From positions 3,573,579 through 3,637,578 of the forward strand of contig NZ_CP031841.1 in the NCBI RefSeq assembly GCF_003432385.1: 64,000 nucleotides of DNA. The letters are read 5' to 3'. Each line of letters opens with the position of its first letter. The stretch's first letter is position 1. The stretch comes from Breoghania sp. L-A4. GTDB lineage: Bacteria > Pseudomonadota > Alphaproteobacteria > Rhizobiales > Stappiaceae. Under the pieces are notes generated by a model that worked only from the letters and a program-made list of their open reading frames with translations, ran no database searches and was not told the DNA's origin. The position numbers and the translations under genes were made by a program. Below are positions 1-10,330 of the stretch, piece by piece.

Positions 1-342
1 ATCAAGGGCTTCTTCGACCCGTCGGTGCAGTTCGCGCTCGAATTCGAGCCCGGCAAGACGGCCGAGGAACTGCCCGAGGAAATCCGCGCCGCGGGCGACG
101 CAGCACAAACGCTGGAACGTGTCGCCGAGCTGACCGAACGCGACGATGAGGCGAAGACCGTGACCCCGCTCGCCCTCGCCAAGACATCGGTCGCGGACGA
201 GGACACGGCGGAGCCCGTCCGGCCGGCAAAGGACGCGTCCGCGGAGGCCGCTGGCGGCAAGAGCGACGACAAGAGCGAAAAATCCGGCGACAAGGACGGC
301 GCGGACGTCGTGTCGCTCGACGCTTTCCGCAAGAAGAGCTGA
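1..342 (+). CDS. sspB: SspB-like ClpXP adaptor, C-terminal part
   Basis: The reading frame is open from the first base of the window, so the gene starts upstream and only about 113 residues are visible. The start of the visible part (IKGFFDPSVQFALEFEP) resembles the end of the substrate-binding domain of alphaproteobacterial SspB. A low-complexity Ala/Asp/Lys/Glu-rich linker follows, and the end VVSLDAFRKK is the conserved tail of the family. SspB delivers ssrA-tagged and other substrates to the ClpXP protease. By analogy with E. coli SspB the tail should be the ClpX-docking peptide; that part is inference. fumC follows 135 bp downstream on the same strand, a common arrangement in Hyphomicrobiales. 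The N-terminal domain is not visible, so the call rests on the tail and the context. Confidence 0.75.
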   Translation: MKGFFDPSVQFALEFEPGKTAEELPEEIRAAGDAAQTLERVAELTERDDEAKTVTPLALAKTSVADEDTAEPVRPAKDASAEAAGGKSDDKSEKSGDKDGADVVSLDAFRKKS

Positions 343-477
343 TCCCGGGAGCAGCCGGACCGTGTCCGGCCCGCTCGCGCCAGGCGCCGCACGATCCAAT
401 CCGCCCTTGGCAACCCTCGAACCTGACATGACATCACGGCTGCCCGTTCGCCACGGGCGGCGACTGGGAGTTCGACA

Positions 478-1878
478 ATGGCCGAAACACGCCTGGAATC
501 CGACACGTTTGGCGACATCGCGGTTCCCGCGGATCGCTACTGGGGCGCGCAGACCCAGCGCTCGATCGAGAATTTCCCGATCGGCACGCAGACCATGCCC
601 GCAGCCCTTGTCCATGCCCTGGGCCTCGTCAAGCAGGCGGCGGCGACCGTCAATGCGGGTCTCGGCAAGCTGCCGTCCGACATCGCCGACGCCATCGTGC
701 AGGCGGCCGGCGAAGTCGCCACCGGCAAGCTCGACGGCCATTTTCCTCTGGTCGTGTGGCAAACCGGCTCCGGCACCCAATCGAACATGAACGCCAACGA
801 GGTGATCTCAAACCGCGCCATCGAGATCCTGGGCGGAACCATGGGCAGCAAGACCCCGGTTCATCCCAACGATCACGTCAATTGCGGCCAGTCCTCCAAC
901 GACACATTCCCGACCGCGATGTATGTCGCCAGCGCGCTCGAGATCGACGGCCGGCTGCTGCCCGCGCTGGAGCATCTGCGCGCAGCCCTCGCCGCCAAGG
1001 CCGAGGCCTTCAAGGACATCATCAAGATCGGCCGCACACACACCCAGGACGCGACCCCGCTGACCCTGGGCCAGGAGTTTTCCGGCTACGCGGCGCAAAT
1101 GGCCAATGGCATCACGCGCGTCAAGCAGGCGCGCGAGGGCCTGTTCGAGCTCGCCCAGGGTGGTACGGCGGTGGGCACCGGGCTCAACGCGGCGCCCGAT
1201 TTCGCGGAAAAATTCGCCGCCGAGATCGCCCGGCTCACCAGGCTGCCCTTCGTCACGGCGCCGAACAAGTTCGAGGCGCTGGCCGCGCACGACGCGATGG
1301 TGCACGCCCATGGGGCACTGGATACGCTCTCCGCCTCGCTGTTCAAGATCGCCAATGACGTCCGCTTCCTTGGTTCCGGCCCGCGCTCCGGCCTGGGCGA
1401 GCTGATCCTGCCGGAAAACGAGCCCGGCTCGTCGATCATGCCCGGCAAGGTCAATCCCACCCAGGCGGAAGCGCTGACGATGGTCTGCGCGCGGGTCATG
1501 GGCAACCAGACAACCATGGCGTTCGCCGGCTCGCAGGGGCACTTCGAGCTCAATGTCTTCAAGCCCGTGATGGCCGACACCCTGCTGCAGTCAATCCGGC
1601 TTCTCGCCGATGCGGCGCGGTCCTTCACCGATCGCTGCGTCATCGGAATCGAGGCGAACGAAGAGCGCATCGGCGATCTGATGGCGCGCTCGCTGATGCT
1701 GGTCACAGCGCTGGCGCCCAAGATCGGCTACGACAACGCCGCCAAGGTCGCCAAGACGGCGCACGCCAACGGCACCACCTTGCGCGAGGAAGCCGTCCGG
1801 CTCGGGTTCGTCACCGAAGCGGAGTTCGACGCCACGGTGCGGCCGGAAAACATGCTGGCCCCGCGGGCCGACAAATAG
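478..1878 (+). CDS. fumC: Class II fumarate hydratase
   Basis: The 466-residue protein has the usual length for FumC, the iron-independent homotetrameric fumarase that interconverts fumarate and L-malate in the TCA cycle. The superfamily signature [11 protein letters not shown] is at residues 317-327, with Ser318, Lys324 and Asn326 in the positions of the E. coli catalytic loop. [13 protein letters not shown] near residue 97 forms part of the substrate site, and GRTHTQDA near residue 185 holds the second active-site His region. The ATG at 478 has GGGAG about 7 bases upstream, and the N-terminus ([12 protein letters not shown]) is typical of the family. The gene stands alone between sspB and a DUF4169 gene. 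No anomaly is seen. Confidence 0.98.
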   Translation: MAETRLESDTFGDIAVPADRYWGAQTQRSIENFPIGTQTMPAALVHALGLVKQAAATVNAGLGKLPSDIADAIVQAAGEVATGKLDGHFPLVVWQTGSGTQSNMNANEVISNRAIEILGGTMGSKTPVHPNDHVNCGQSSNDTFPTAMYVASALEIDGRLLPALEHLRAALAAKAEAFKDIIKIGRTHTQDATPLTLGQEFSGYAAQMANGITRVKQAREGLFELAQGGTAVGTGLNAAPDFAEKFAAEIARLTRLPFVTAPNKFEALAAHDAMVHAHGALDTLSASLFKIANDVRFLGSGPRSGLGELILPENEPGSSIMPGKVNPTQAEALTMVCARVMGNQTTMAFAGSQGHFELNVFKPVMADTLLQSIRLLADAARSFTDRCVIGIEANEERIGDLMARSLMLVTALAPKIGYDNAAKVAKTAHANGTTLREEAVRLGFVTEAEFDATVRPENMLAPRADK

Positions 1879-2063
1879 TGCGATAGGCTCTGGAAGCCGC
1901 GTCAATCCTGCCCTAAATTCAAGGAAGAGCGGCGTTTCGCCAGGCCCAGGACGGCGCGGCGCCGAAGTCATGACCATCCCGAGCAGCCGCACGCGGCCGG
2001 AGAACGCCGGCAGCGCCGGCGCCGGGCAGGCCGTCCTGCGGAAACACCCTGCGGAGACACGAC

Positions 2064-2252
2064 ATGTCAGCGGAAATCATCAACCTGCGTCAGGTACGCA
2101 AGCAACGTCAAAGGGATAGCGAGGCCGCATCGGCCGACGAAAACCGGGTCCGCCACGGGCTGACCAAGGCGGAACGGACCCGCCAGGAGGAAGAAGCCAG
2201 CAAGCGCCTGCGCGATATCGAGGGCCATCGGCTGGAACATCCGGAAGACTGA
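2064..2252 (+). CDS. DUF4169 family small protein
   Basis: This 62-residue, highly charged protein starts MSAEIINLRQVRKQRQR and is rich in Lys, Arg and Glu. It matches the small alphaproteobacterial DUF4169 family, whose members share the INLRxxRK start and are found next to fumC. GGAG lies about 7 bases before the ATG. No transmembrane segment or known catalytic motif is present, and a helical, possibly coiled structure is likely. The function is unknown. The next gene, a ribbon-helix-helix protein, follows on the same strand, as in many Hyphomicrobiales genomes. Confidence 0.85.
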   Translation: MSAEIINLRQVRKQRQRDSEAASADENRVRHGLTKAERTRQEEEASKRLRDIEGHRLEHPED

Positions 2253-2427
2253 CCGGACGCCGGATCCACAGTTGCGGTATTCAAATACCGAAGTGACCGA
2301 TTGTCTGTTCAAATTGGGCTACAAATTTCTCGTGTTTTGAGAGTCTTTTGACGGATTTTTGAATGATTTTCGACTCAAATTCGAGAGCATTTCGAACCGA
2401 CCACGCCTCCATTTGAAGTCCAGCGAC

Positions 2428-2643
2428 ATGACCTTGAAGAAACGATCGCTGACATTGCGCGGACACCGGACCAGCCTCGCGCTGGAACGTGAATTCTGGA
2501 GCGCCCTGGACGAGATCGCCCAGGCCCGGAAGATGCCGGTCGCCGCCCTGATCGCCGAGATCGATGATGCCCGCGCGGAACCCTCCGCGCTCGCCTCGGC
2601 CGTTCGGGTTGCCATTCTCGCGCACTACCGCGAGAGGCAATAG
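2428..2643 (+). CDS. Ribbon-helix-helix domain protein
   Basis: This 71-residue protein matches the RHH_4 type (PF13467-like). The conserved start KKRSLTLRGHRTSLALE is followed by EFWSALDEIAQ and a second helix. RHH proteins are dimeric DNA-binding regulators that contact DNA through a beta-ribbon. The frame is open to an upstream ATG at 2359, but the family start is the ATG at 2428, which I chose; the ribosome-binding site is weak. The 175 bp before it are AT-richer than the surroundings. The target is unknown. It closes the sspB-fumC-DUF4169-RHH block. Confidence 0.8.
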   Translation: MTLKKRSLTLRGHRTSLALEREFWSALDEIAQARKMPVAALIAEIDDARAEPSALASAVRVAILAHYRERQ

Positions 2644-2667
2644 GCAAACGATCCGCACGCGCCGGGG

Positions 2668-5600
2668 TCAGTTCCCCGGATAGTCGGGATTGGGGATCAC
2701 CAGATTCTGCGGCCCCAGGATATAGCGCGGTATCTTTTCCCGCGGCTCAAGCCTGCGGGGCTGGCTGGTAGCGCGCGGCGCGGGCGGCTCCACGCTCGCG
2801 CTGCTGGTGGGCTCGGGGTCGGGTTCAAAGATTTCACTCCGGGGCCGCAGCTCCATCGGCTTCAGGCCGATTGACTCGCTGACGGGCGTCTCGGCGGGCA
2901 CCAACACCTGTCCGGACTGCGGCAGCGGCGCTAGGTTCAACGGCACCGCCTGCTCGATGGCCGGACGAATGCGCCGGGCGAAATCCTCGACATCGAGCCC
3001 CCCTGCCCCGGGTTTCGCATCGGAAGCGCCGTTGCGGCTTTGCGACGCGGGTTCCGGCGCGGCCCGCGGGCCTCGTCCGCGTCCGAGCCCTGCTCGCGCT
3101 CGGCATTCCCGGCGGCGGCCTGCTCGTCGGCTTTCTGTCTGGCGCGCGAGCGCTCCTCGCGCTGCCGCCGCAGTTGCCGCAGGAAGCGATCGCGCTCCAG
3201 GATCTCTTCCTGCAGGTTCTCGACGCGGCGGACCTCCTGCTCAAACGCGCGCAGGGTCAGAAAGGCGGTCAACGGCGCGATGTCGATGCTGCGGGACGGA
3301 TCGTCGAGCGGGCCGCGAAACAGCAGCCCGACCTGAGGCTCCGCCCCGGTGACCGCGTTTTCGCCCGGATCCACCTTCAACGCCCAGTCGCTTTCCAGCT
3401 CCCAGCGTTCCAGATCGATCGTGGCCGTGCCGAAGGCCTTGGCCCGGTCCGTATCGACGGTCACGTTGCGCGCGCGCACGGTGCCGGCGGCCAGCGTCAG
3501 CGAGCCGTCGAGCGCCTTGAACGGAAGATTGCCGGCATCAAGATGGCTGAGGAACACCTTTCGGATCGCGGCGTCCTCAAGCGCAAGCCCCGCGTCCGCG
3601 GCGCGGATCACCGAGCCGAAGGCCGCGGTGCTGATACCGCGCAGCTCGCCGTTGCCCACATGGAAGGTGCCGCCGCCGGCGAGTCCGGCGACGATGCCCG
3701 AGACCGAACGCCCCGCGCCCTCGAAATCCACCGACAAATCCAGCAGACCCCGCGCCAGCGGCCGTCCCGCGCGCCGCCACACAAGGCCTTCCAGATCCAC
3801 AGCGCTCGCCTTGACCGTGCCAGAAGCCGCGGCCTCACCGCCGGAGCGGTTGATCAGCAGGCTGCCCGAAAGACGCCCGCCTTCGAAGGCGGCGTCAAAA
3901 CCGTCGACCGCCAGTTCACTGTTGCTCGCCTGAAGCGAGAACGTCGCCCGCTCGGCCAGCTTCGGCAGACCGAGATCCGCCTTGTCCGCGGTGACGTCCA
4001 GCCGCAACGACAGATCGCCGAGAAACGGCGCGCCGAAGGCGCCCGAGGGCCAGCCCTGACGGTTCTCCGCCGCCGCATTCACCGACGACCAGGCGTCCGC
4101 GCCCAGCACCAGTTCGCTCAGCAGCCCCGCGTCGACGGAACTCACGCGCACCGCGCCGGTCAACTGCGCGCGCTGCGCGAAATCGCCCTCCACGCTGCCG
4201 GTGAGCGTGACCGCGCCAACCCGTGCGTCGATGTCGCTCAGGGTCATCGCGAGCGCCTCGCCATCCAGGCGCGCGGAGGCCTGCAACGGAACGGCTCCCG
4301 CCAGAATGGGAAGAACCCGGCCGCTCATCAGGCCGAAGGGCGTGAGATCATCGCTGCGCGCCACGACATCAAACCCGTAAAGCACCGGTTTCGATGCCGG
4401 GAAGCCCACCGATCCCTGCGCCTCGAATTCCGAGCCGATGCCGCTGGCCACCAGTCCCACCGAAAGGCCGCTTTCCACGTCGCCGGAAGCCGTCACATCC
4501 AGGCGCGCCGGACCGACGCCATCGATCGGCAAGACGTCGAAGGTGAACTGGCGCAGCATTTCAAGCCCGTCGCTGGCGCGCACATGCGCCTCGACGTCCA
4601 CCTCCGCATCGCGCCAGGCATCCGTGCGGCCGGAGAAATCGGCCTTGGCCTCCAGCGTGCTGCCGCCCATCTGCCCGTTCAGCGTCAGCGCCGCCTTGCT
4701 GCCCCCGGAGACACCCGCGCGGGCGGAGAAATTCGCGGTGAGTTTGGCCGGCGCCAGTGCCGGGGATGCGGCCGCGAACTGGCGCACCGCGTCCACGTCG
4801 GGAAACAGCCGCACCAGGACATCGCGCAATTCGTCAAGCGTCTCGGCCTCCAGCGTGGCGGTGAACTGCCCGTCCGGCGCAGTGGTCAGCGCATTGACGC
4901 GGCCTTCCGCCTCGACCCGGGCGCCGGCGAAATTCGCCGCCTGAAAGCGCTCCACATTCAGCGCGTCCTGCGCGTAGCTGGCGATCAGCTCGACGCGGTC
5001 CGCGCGGGTTCCGCTGACGCGCAGGTCGGCGATCGCCATGCGCACGGACACGTCGGTCTTGCCGAATTTTCCGGCCTGTTGTTCCGCCGCCGCGTCCCGC
5101 CCTTCGGCATCCCCGCCGGCGCCGCGCAGCAAGCTCGCAAGCGCCTGGAGCTGATCGACATCGAGCCGGTCGGCGTCAAGGTCCGCCGTGACGACGGAGC
5201 GGTCGCTTCCGGTCAGCTTGCGCCAGGTCACCGCTCCGGTGAACGCGGAAGAACCGACATCGCCTTCGAGCCCGGTCAGAAGCAGGGCCGTGGGCGATAT
5301 CTCGACGCGCGCATCCACGGAAAAGGGATCGAGCGACAGGGGCCGCGCCGGCTGTCCCTTGCGCCACCACGCGGCAAAGGCCGACGGCTGGCTGGAGGCA
5401 AGGTGCATCTTGCCCTCGAAGTCCGGCGTCTCGCCAAGGCGCAATTCGCCGCTTGCGGAAAACTCGGAACGGCCCGGCAGTTGTGCCTCCAGCGACGAAA
5501 TCCGCCAGCCGCGCGGCAGCGTCTCGGCGTTGAGCTCAATGTCCTGGATGATGCCGCCGCCGGCCACCAGTCCCGGAAGGCTGAGACCGATGGCGCCGGG

Positions 5601-6653
5601 AATCGGCGGCAATGGCAGGTTCTTCAAGGAAGCCAGCAGGGAGGCGGCCGCCTGATCGATGGCGAGGGGATCCTTCGGCCCCGCCCCGAAGATGCGGTCG
5701 AGGTCCACCTGCTTCGCCGTGATCCTGGCATCGAACCGAGGCGCGGCGCCGAACAGCACCGTGCCGTCGCCATCGAGCCGGAAGGGGCGGTCCTCACGCC
5801 CGTAGCGAAACGCCAGTTCGCTGATGTCCAGTTGCACCGGGGTGAGCTCGAACTTGCCCTCGCCTTCCCACAATTGCGCGGCCTGACGGCTGAGCTGTCC
5901 GCCGTTGAAGGTGATGTCGTCTTCACCCTCCGGCGTTTCCACCTGGGCCACGCTGGCCAGCACGAAGTCGCCCACATACTCCGGCGCACCGTTGGAATCT
6001 CCCAGCAATCCGTCCAGACGCAGCGTGACCGGCACCTCGGTGGGAACGAACTCGGCCTTGACCCGGATCTTCCCGTCCGCGTCCTGCCGGCCGGTGGACA
6101 CGCGCACCGACTGCCGCGCGCCATTGAGCGCCAAGGCGCCCTCAAGCTTGTAAGGACCTTGCAGGGAGCGCGCGGACAGGTTGAGATTGACGTCGCTGAC
6201 GGTGTGGATGCTGCCGGTCCGCGCGTCGATGACCTCGACGCTGCCATTCTGGATATCGACGCTGTCGAGCTGAACATTGGCGGGATCGATCTGACTGCCA
6301 TTGTGCAGCGTGGCCGCGGTGAGCCAGTCGAGCCGGCCGCTTTCGTCCAGCGCCAGATGCAGCTCCGGCTGTTCCAGCCGCATGTCGACGACCCGGATCT
6401 CGCCATTGAGCAATGGCGTAAGCTCGATGCGCACCTCGAACCGCGACACCACCATCAGCGGGTCCTCGGCCTCGCCGACGCGCACGTCGGAAAACACCAG
6501 CGTCGGCGTCGGCAGCAACCGCGCGTCGGCGCGCCCGAGGACGGTGACGCTGTGGCCGAGCGCACGCTCCGCGTAACTCTCGAAGGTCGAGCGATACGCG
6601 TTCCAGTCCACAAAGAACGGCCCGACGAGCGCCACCATGAGGGCGACGATCAA
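2668..6653 (-). CDS. AsmA family protein, giant, frameshifted near the C-terminus
   Basis: About 1,328 residues once one base is restored. A membrane anchor (IVALMVALVGPFFVDW) and the AsmA start (AYRSTFESYAERALGHSVTV) are followed by long beta-rich repeats and an AsmA-type C-terminal domain near residues 950-1130. A charged coiled region (ENLQEEILERDRFLRQLR) and a Pro/Glu-rich tail follow. AsmA-like proteins are anchored in the inner membrane and are linked to outer-membrane lipid transport and homeostasis. As read, the first frame stops at 2937. The downstream frame (DVEDFARRIRPAIEQAVPLNLAP) continues the family sequence to 2668, and one extra base in the GGG run at 3068-3070 joins the two smoothly. 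The start is unclear: no ATG fits. Candidates are TTG at 6653 and CTG at 6686, the latter with GGAG upstream and the N-terminus LNSLYISVGVALIVAL. Confidence 0.85.
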
Positions 6654-6781
6654 GGCTACTCCGACCGAGATGTAGAGCGAATTCAGTGTTCGTCTCCGTG
6701 GTCGCGGAAAACCGGTCTGTTACGCTCCGCTTTCCAATACTGCCGGCGACGTGCGCGCCGGGAGGCCGGGGGATGCTCCAC

Positions 6782-8194
6782 CTAGATGGGAACGATCTTG
6801 CCCGGATTCATGATGTTCTGCGGATCGATGGCCATTTTCAAGGTTCGCATCACCTCAAGCGCGGCACCGTGCTCGCGCATCAGGTATTTCATCTTGCCCT
6901 GACCGACGCCGTGTTCGCCGGTGCAGGTGCCTTCCATCTCGATGGCGCGCCAGTTGAGCCGCTCCGCGAAGGCCTCGACCCGGGCCATCTCGTCGGGGTC
7001 ATCCATGTCCACAAGGATGGAGGTGTGGAAGTTGCCGTCGCCCACATGGCCGACGATGGGGGCGATCAGGCCGCTTTCCTCGATATCGGCCCGCGTCGCG
7101 CCGACGCATTCCGCCAGCCGAGAAATGGGCACGCAGACATCAGTGGTAAAGCACTTGGAGCCGGGACGCAGCCCCAGGCAGGCCCAATAGGCATCATGCC
7201 GCGCCTGCCACAGTTTCGTGCGTTCCTCGGGCTTCACGGTCCAGACGAACGCGCCGCTGCCGCAGTCTCGCGCGATCTCGGCGAAGAGCTCGGACTGTTC
7301 CTTGACGCCCGCGTCGGTGCCGTGGAACTCGAGAAACAGCGTCGGCGTCTCTTCCAGATCGAGCTTGGAATAGGCGTTGCAGGCCTTCACCTGCAGCGCG
7401 TCCGCCAGTTCGATGCGGGCCACCGGAATGCCGCACTGGATGGTCATGATCACCGCGTTGCACGCGCTTTCCACATCCGGGAACGGGCAGACGCCGCCGG
7501 CGATCGCCTCGGGAATGCCCTGAAGGCGCAGCGTCAGCTCGGTGATCACGCCGAGCGTGCCTTCCGAGCCGACCAGGAGACGGGTCAGGTCATAGCCGGC
7601 GGAGGATTTCTTGGCGCGGGTGCCGGTCTTGATGATGGTCCCGTCCGGCATGACGGCCGTGAGCGCCAGCACGTTGTCCTTCATGGTGCCGTAGCGCACG
7701 GCGTTGGTGCCGGAGGCGCGGGTGGCGGCCATGCCTCCGATGGAGGCGTCGGCGCCCGGATCGATCGGAAAGAACAGGCCGGTGTCGCGCAGGTAGTCGT
7801 TGAGCTGCTTGCGCGTGATGCCGGGCTGGACCACGCAATCGAGATCCTCGGCGTTGACCTTCACGACCGCGTTCATCCGCGCCATGTCGATGCAGATGCC
7901 GCCTGCGGGCGCGTTCACGTGACCTTCAAGCGAGGTGCCTGTGCCGAAGGCGATCACCGGCACCGCATGGGCCGCGCAGGCGCGCACGATCTCGGCGACT
8001 TCCTCGGTGGATTGCGGAAAGACCACCGCGTCGGGCGGCTGGTTTTCAATCCACGTGGTGGTGTGAGCATGCTGCTCGCGCACCGCCTTCGACAGCACGC
8101 AGCGGTCGGCGAAACGCGCGCCGAGGATTCCGATCACCGTGCGAATGCCTGTTTCGTTGCGATCCATCGTTGCCTGAACTGCCGCAAGACCCAT
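6782..8194 (-). CDS. FAD-linked D-lactate/glycolate-type dehydrogenase
   Basis: A 470-residue flavoprotein of the GlcD/Dld family. The N-terminal FAD_binding_4 (PCMH) domain carries FGTGTSLEGHVNA, PGADASIGGMAATRASGTNA and VGSEGTLGVITELTL. The C-terminal FAD-oxidase domain carries GHVGDGNFH and GEHGVGQGK, whose histidines take part in substrate and metal binding. Such enzymes oxidise D-lactate, glycolate or 2-hydroxyglutarate and pass electrons to cytochrome c or the quinone pool. The length and motifs fit the D-lactate dehydrogenase (cytochrome) subgroup best, but the substrate is inferred. The ATG at 8194 is chosen because GGAGGGA lies about 6 bases upstream; the frame extends 18 codons further. 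It is a single gene, divergent from the thioesterase at 8367. Confidence 0.88.
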   Translation of the reverse strand: MGLAAVQATMDRNETGIRTVIGILGARFADRCVLSKAVREQHAHTTTWIENQPPDAVVFPQSTEEVAEIVRACAAHAVPVIAFGTGTSLEGHVNAPAGGICIDMARMNAVVKVNAEDLDCVVQPGITRKQLNDYLRDTGLFFPIDPGADASIGGMAATRASGTNAVRYGTMKDNVLALTAVMPDGTIIKTGTRAKKSSAGYDLTRLLVGSEGTLGVITELTLRLQGIPEAIAGGVCPFPDVESACNAVIMTIQCGIPVARIELADALQVKACNAYSKLDLEETPTLFLEFHGTDAGVKEQSELFAEIARDCGSGAFVWTVKPEERTKLWQARHDAYWACLGLRPGSKCFTTDVCVPISRLAECVGATRADIEESGLIAPIVGHVGDGNFHTSILVDMDDPDEMARVEAFAERLNWRAIEMEGTCTGEHGVGQGKMKYLMREHGAALEVMRTLKMAIDPQNIMNPGKIVPI

Positions 8195-8366
8195 GCACCG
8201 TCCCTCCACATCGTTTGTTTTATCGGCCTGTTTGCTGCACCGTAGCAAAATGCCAGGGAATCAACAAAGACATCGGTAGTTTATACGCGGCTTTGACGCC
8301 CGCGCCACGCGCGATCATCGCCGTTCGCGCGGCCGCAATCCGCACGACAACGGGAGATTTCGCCTG

Positions 8367-8873
8367 ATGCCGGACACGTCAGAGAACACCGAGCGCGCGC
8401 GCCGTCTCGTGCGCTCCTCGATCATGCGCGTGAAGCCCGAATGGCTCGACTACAACGGCCATCTCAACATGGCCTACTACAACGTGCTGTTCGATCAGGG
8501 CGTGGACGAGGCGGCCATTCCCCTCGGCCTCGGTCCGGAGTACCTCGACGCATGCCAGGGCTCGTTCTTCACCGCCGAGGTGCATGTGTGCTACCTGCGC
8601 GAACTGGCGTCCGGCGATCCCGTCTATTCGACCTTCCAGCTCATCGATTTCGACGACAAGCGGATGCATTTCTACCAGGAGCTGTTTCACGCCGAGGAAG
8701 GCTGGATTTCCGCCACCTCCGAGCAACTGGCGCTGCACATCGACATGACCGCCAAGAAGGTCACGCCGTGGCCGGAAGCCATTCGCGCGGCGCTGGGCAC
8801 CCTGCACGCCAGCCAAGCCACCCTCGCCGTTCCCGAGCGCGTCGGCCGCAAAATCGCAATCCGGCGAAAGTAG
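8367..8873 (+). CDS. Thioesterase family (hot-dog fold) protein
   Basis: A 168-residue single hot-dog domain of the 4-hydroxybenzoyl-CoA thioesterase type. The active-site motif DYNGHLNMAYYNVLFD is near residues 29-44, and the central strand region includes SFFTAEVHVCYLREL. Relatives hydrolyse acyl-CoA thioesters, and the nearest-looking group includes thioesterases of carnitine/betainyl-CoA metabolism. No carnitine dehydrogenase is adjacent, so the substrate is unknown. GGGAGA lies about 11 bases before the ATG. The gene is divergent from the FAD dehydrogenase. The C-terminus (VGRKIAIRRK) is basic. Confidence 0.85.
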   Translation: MPDTSENTERARRLVRSSIMRVKPEWLDYNGHLNMAYYNVLFDQGVDEAAIPLGLGPEYLDACQGSFFTAEVHVCYLRELASGDPVYSTFQLIDFDDKRMHFYQELFHAEEGWISATSEQLALHIDMTAKKVTPWPEAIRAALGTLHASQATLAVPERVGRKIAIRRK

Positions 8874-8953
8874 AGCCGGCGGAATCAGGGGAGCCGGCTT
8901 CCGGCGCGGGGTGCTCCGGGGAAAGGCGCTTGGGCCCCTTTCCGACGCCCCTC

Positions 8954-9289
8954 CTACCCGAGAGCCATCCGCAACCCCACCACGCTCGCCACCCCGATCG
9001 CCACGACGACGATCAGCGGCAATCGCGTTGCGGCCAGCGCGCACAGGGCCGCGGCGATGGTCTCGGCCGGACCGGTGGCGATGGCGACCGGCGCGATGAC
9101 CGCCATCAGCACGGCCGCCGGCACGGCCTCGAGCGCCGCCTTGACGCGGCCTGTGGCGGGGATGTGGCGGACGAGAACGAGACCCGCCAGCCGGGTGGCG
9201 TAGGTGGCGACTCCCATGGCGAGGATGGCGGCCAGCGTGTGCGGATCGACGCTGAACATGCCGCCGAAATCCATGTCCCCGATACTCAC
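8954..9289 (-). CDS. azlD: AzlD family branched-chain amino-acid exporter subunit
   Basis: A 111-residue membrane protein with three to four hydrophobic segments (LAAILAMGVATYATRLAGLVLV, AVLMAVIAPVAIATG and the C-terminal VVVAIGVASVVGLRM; each counted within its helix). It matches AzlD, the small subunit that works with AzlC to export branched-chain amino acids and their analogues across the inner membrane. The GTG start overlaps the stop of azlC by four bases (GTGA), so the pair is translationally coupled. An AraC-family regulator lies upstream of azlC on the same strand and may control the pair. Confidence 0.87.
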   Translation of the reverse strand: MSIGDMDFGGMFSVDPHTLAAILAMGVATYATRLAGLVLVRHIPATGRVKAALEAVPAAVLMAVIAPVAIATGPAETIAAALCALAATRLPLIVVVAIGVASVVGLRMALG

Positions 9290-10049
9290 GGGCGTTCCTC
9301 CGGCTCAAGCCGCGCACCGGGCACGTCGGCGCTCCAGTCGCCTTGCACGGCTTCGGTCCGCGGCGCGTCCGGCTCGGGCCGCCAGGCGAGTGCGGCGGCG
9401 ATCATGCCGGCGATGGCGCCGGCGAGAATGTACCAAGGCCCGGCGACGAGCTGATGCACGAGAGCGGCGGTGGCGGCGCTGGCGACCAGCACCGCGCCGG
9501 TCGAGGGTCCCTTCCAGAAATTGACGATCAGCGCGATGAAAATGGCGGTGAAGGCGAAATCGAAGCCGGTGTCCACCGGATCGCCCAGCGCCGGGCCGAT
9601 CAGCGCGCCGAGCACCGACCAAAAATTCCAGAAGACGTAGAACACGGTGATGAGGCCGAAATAGAACGCCGGGGTGAAGCGCTCGCGCGCCGCGCGGGCT
9701 TCCGACAGCGCCCAGATCTCGTCGGCGAGAAAGAACAGCCCCAGGATCCGCGCGGCGGGGTGAAAGCCGCCCATCTTCGGGGCGATCGAGGCGCTCATCA
9801 GCACATGGCGCATGTTGATCAGCAGCGCCGAGAAGCCCAGCGCCGCCCAGGGCGCGGGGGAGCTCCAGATGTCGACGGCGACGAATTGCGCGCTGCCGGC
9901 GAACACGATGGCGCTCATCAGCGAGATTTCCAGCACCGACAGGCCCTTCTGCGCGGCAATCGCCCCAGCAGCAGCCCGAAGGGGGCGGTCGCCAGGATGA
10001 TCGGCAGGCCCTTGAAGAAGCCCGCGCGGAAATCGGATGCAGGGGACAT
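9286..10049 (-). CDS. azlC: AzlC family permease, frameshifted
   Basis: The large subunit of the AzlCD exporter, 254 residues when repaired. The N-terminus starts at the ATG at 10049 (MSPASDFRAGFFKGLPIIL) in one frame. From about 9966 the family sequence continues in the next frame (VLEISLMSAIVFAGSAQFVA). Adding one base to the CCCC run at 9962-9965 gives the expected junction GLLLGAIAAQKGLSVLEISL. Conserved AzlC features are FAGSAQF, LLINMRHVLMSASIAP and about seven membrane segments. No convincing ribosome-binding site is seen at 10049. The gene overlaps azlD by four bases. Whether the break is real or an assembly error cannot be told from one gene, but it fits the pattern across the window. 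Confidence 0.85.
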
Positions 10050-10084
10050 GGGGTGATTGCTCGATCTGGTGGTCAATGAAAGCA

Positions 10085-10275
10085 TGCCGGTGGGGTTGCC
10101 GATCCTTCGAGACGCCGCGGAGCCTGTCCTTGGGCTGGTCACAGGCCAGACCCGAGGGACGGCTCCTCAGGATGACGTCATCGTATTGATATCCCTAAAA
10201 AACCTCGTTCAACGTCCTCCTGAGGAGGCGCGCCAGCGCCGTCTCGAAGGATCGGCGACGCGTGTGGAGCGCGCC
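10085..10275. repeat. Dispersed intergenic repeat (type A), copy 1
   Basis: This region between azlC and the AraC gene contains no plausible gene. It carries palindromic blocks such as GATCCTTCGAGACGCC, TCCTCAGGATGA, CTCCTGAGGAGGCG and CGTCTCGAAGGATCGG. The same blocks recur at 13640-13895. They form imperfect inverted pairs and look like the short interspersed palindromic elements found widely in Hyphomicrobiales genomes. No transposase is associated. Confidence 0.6.
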
Positions 10276-10330
10276 AGTTGCCTTTCGCGACCGCGCTTTG
10301 AAAGCGGTGAAGGTCGCGGTGCCGGCCGAC

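Noticed and set aside
3174-6785. 1,203-codon open frame on the plus strand opposite the AsmA-like gene
   Set aside because: Its composition (Arg, Gln, His, Gly) is that of an antisense shadow in high-GC DNA; the minus-strand frame has clear AsmA features and this one resembles nothing.
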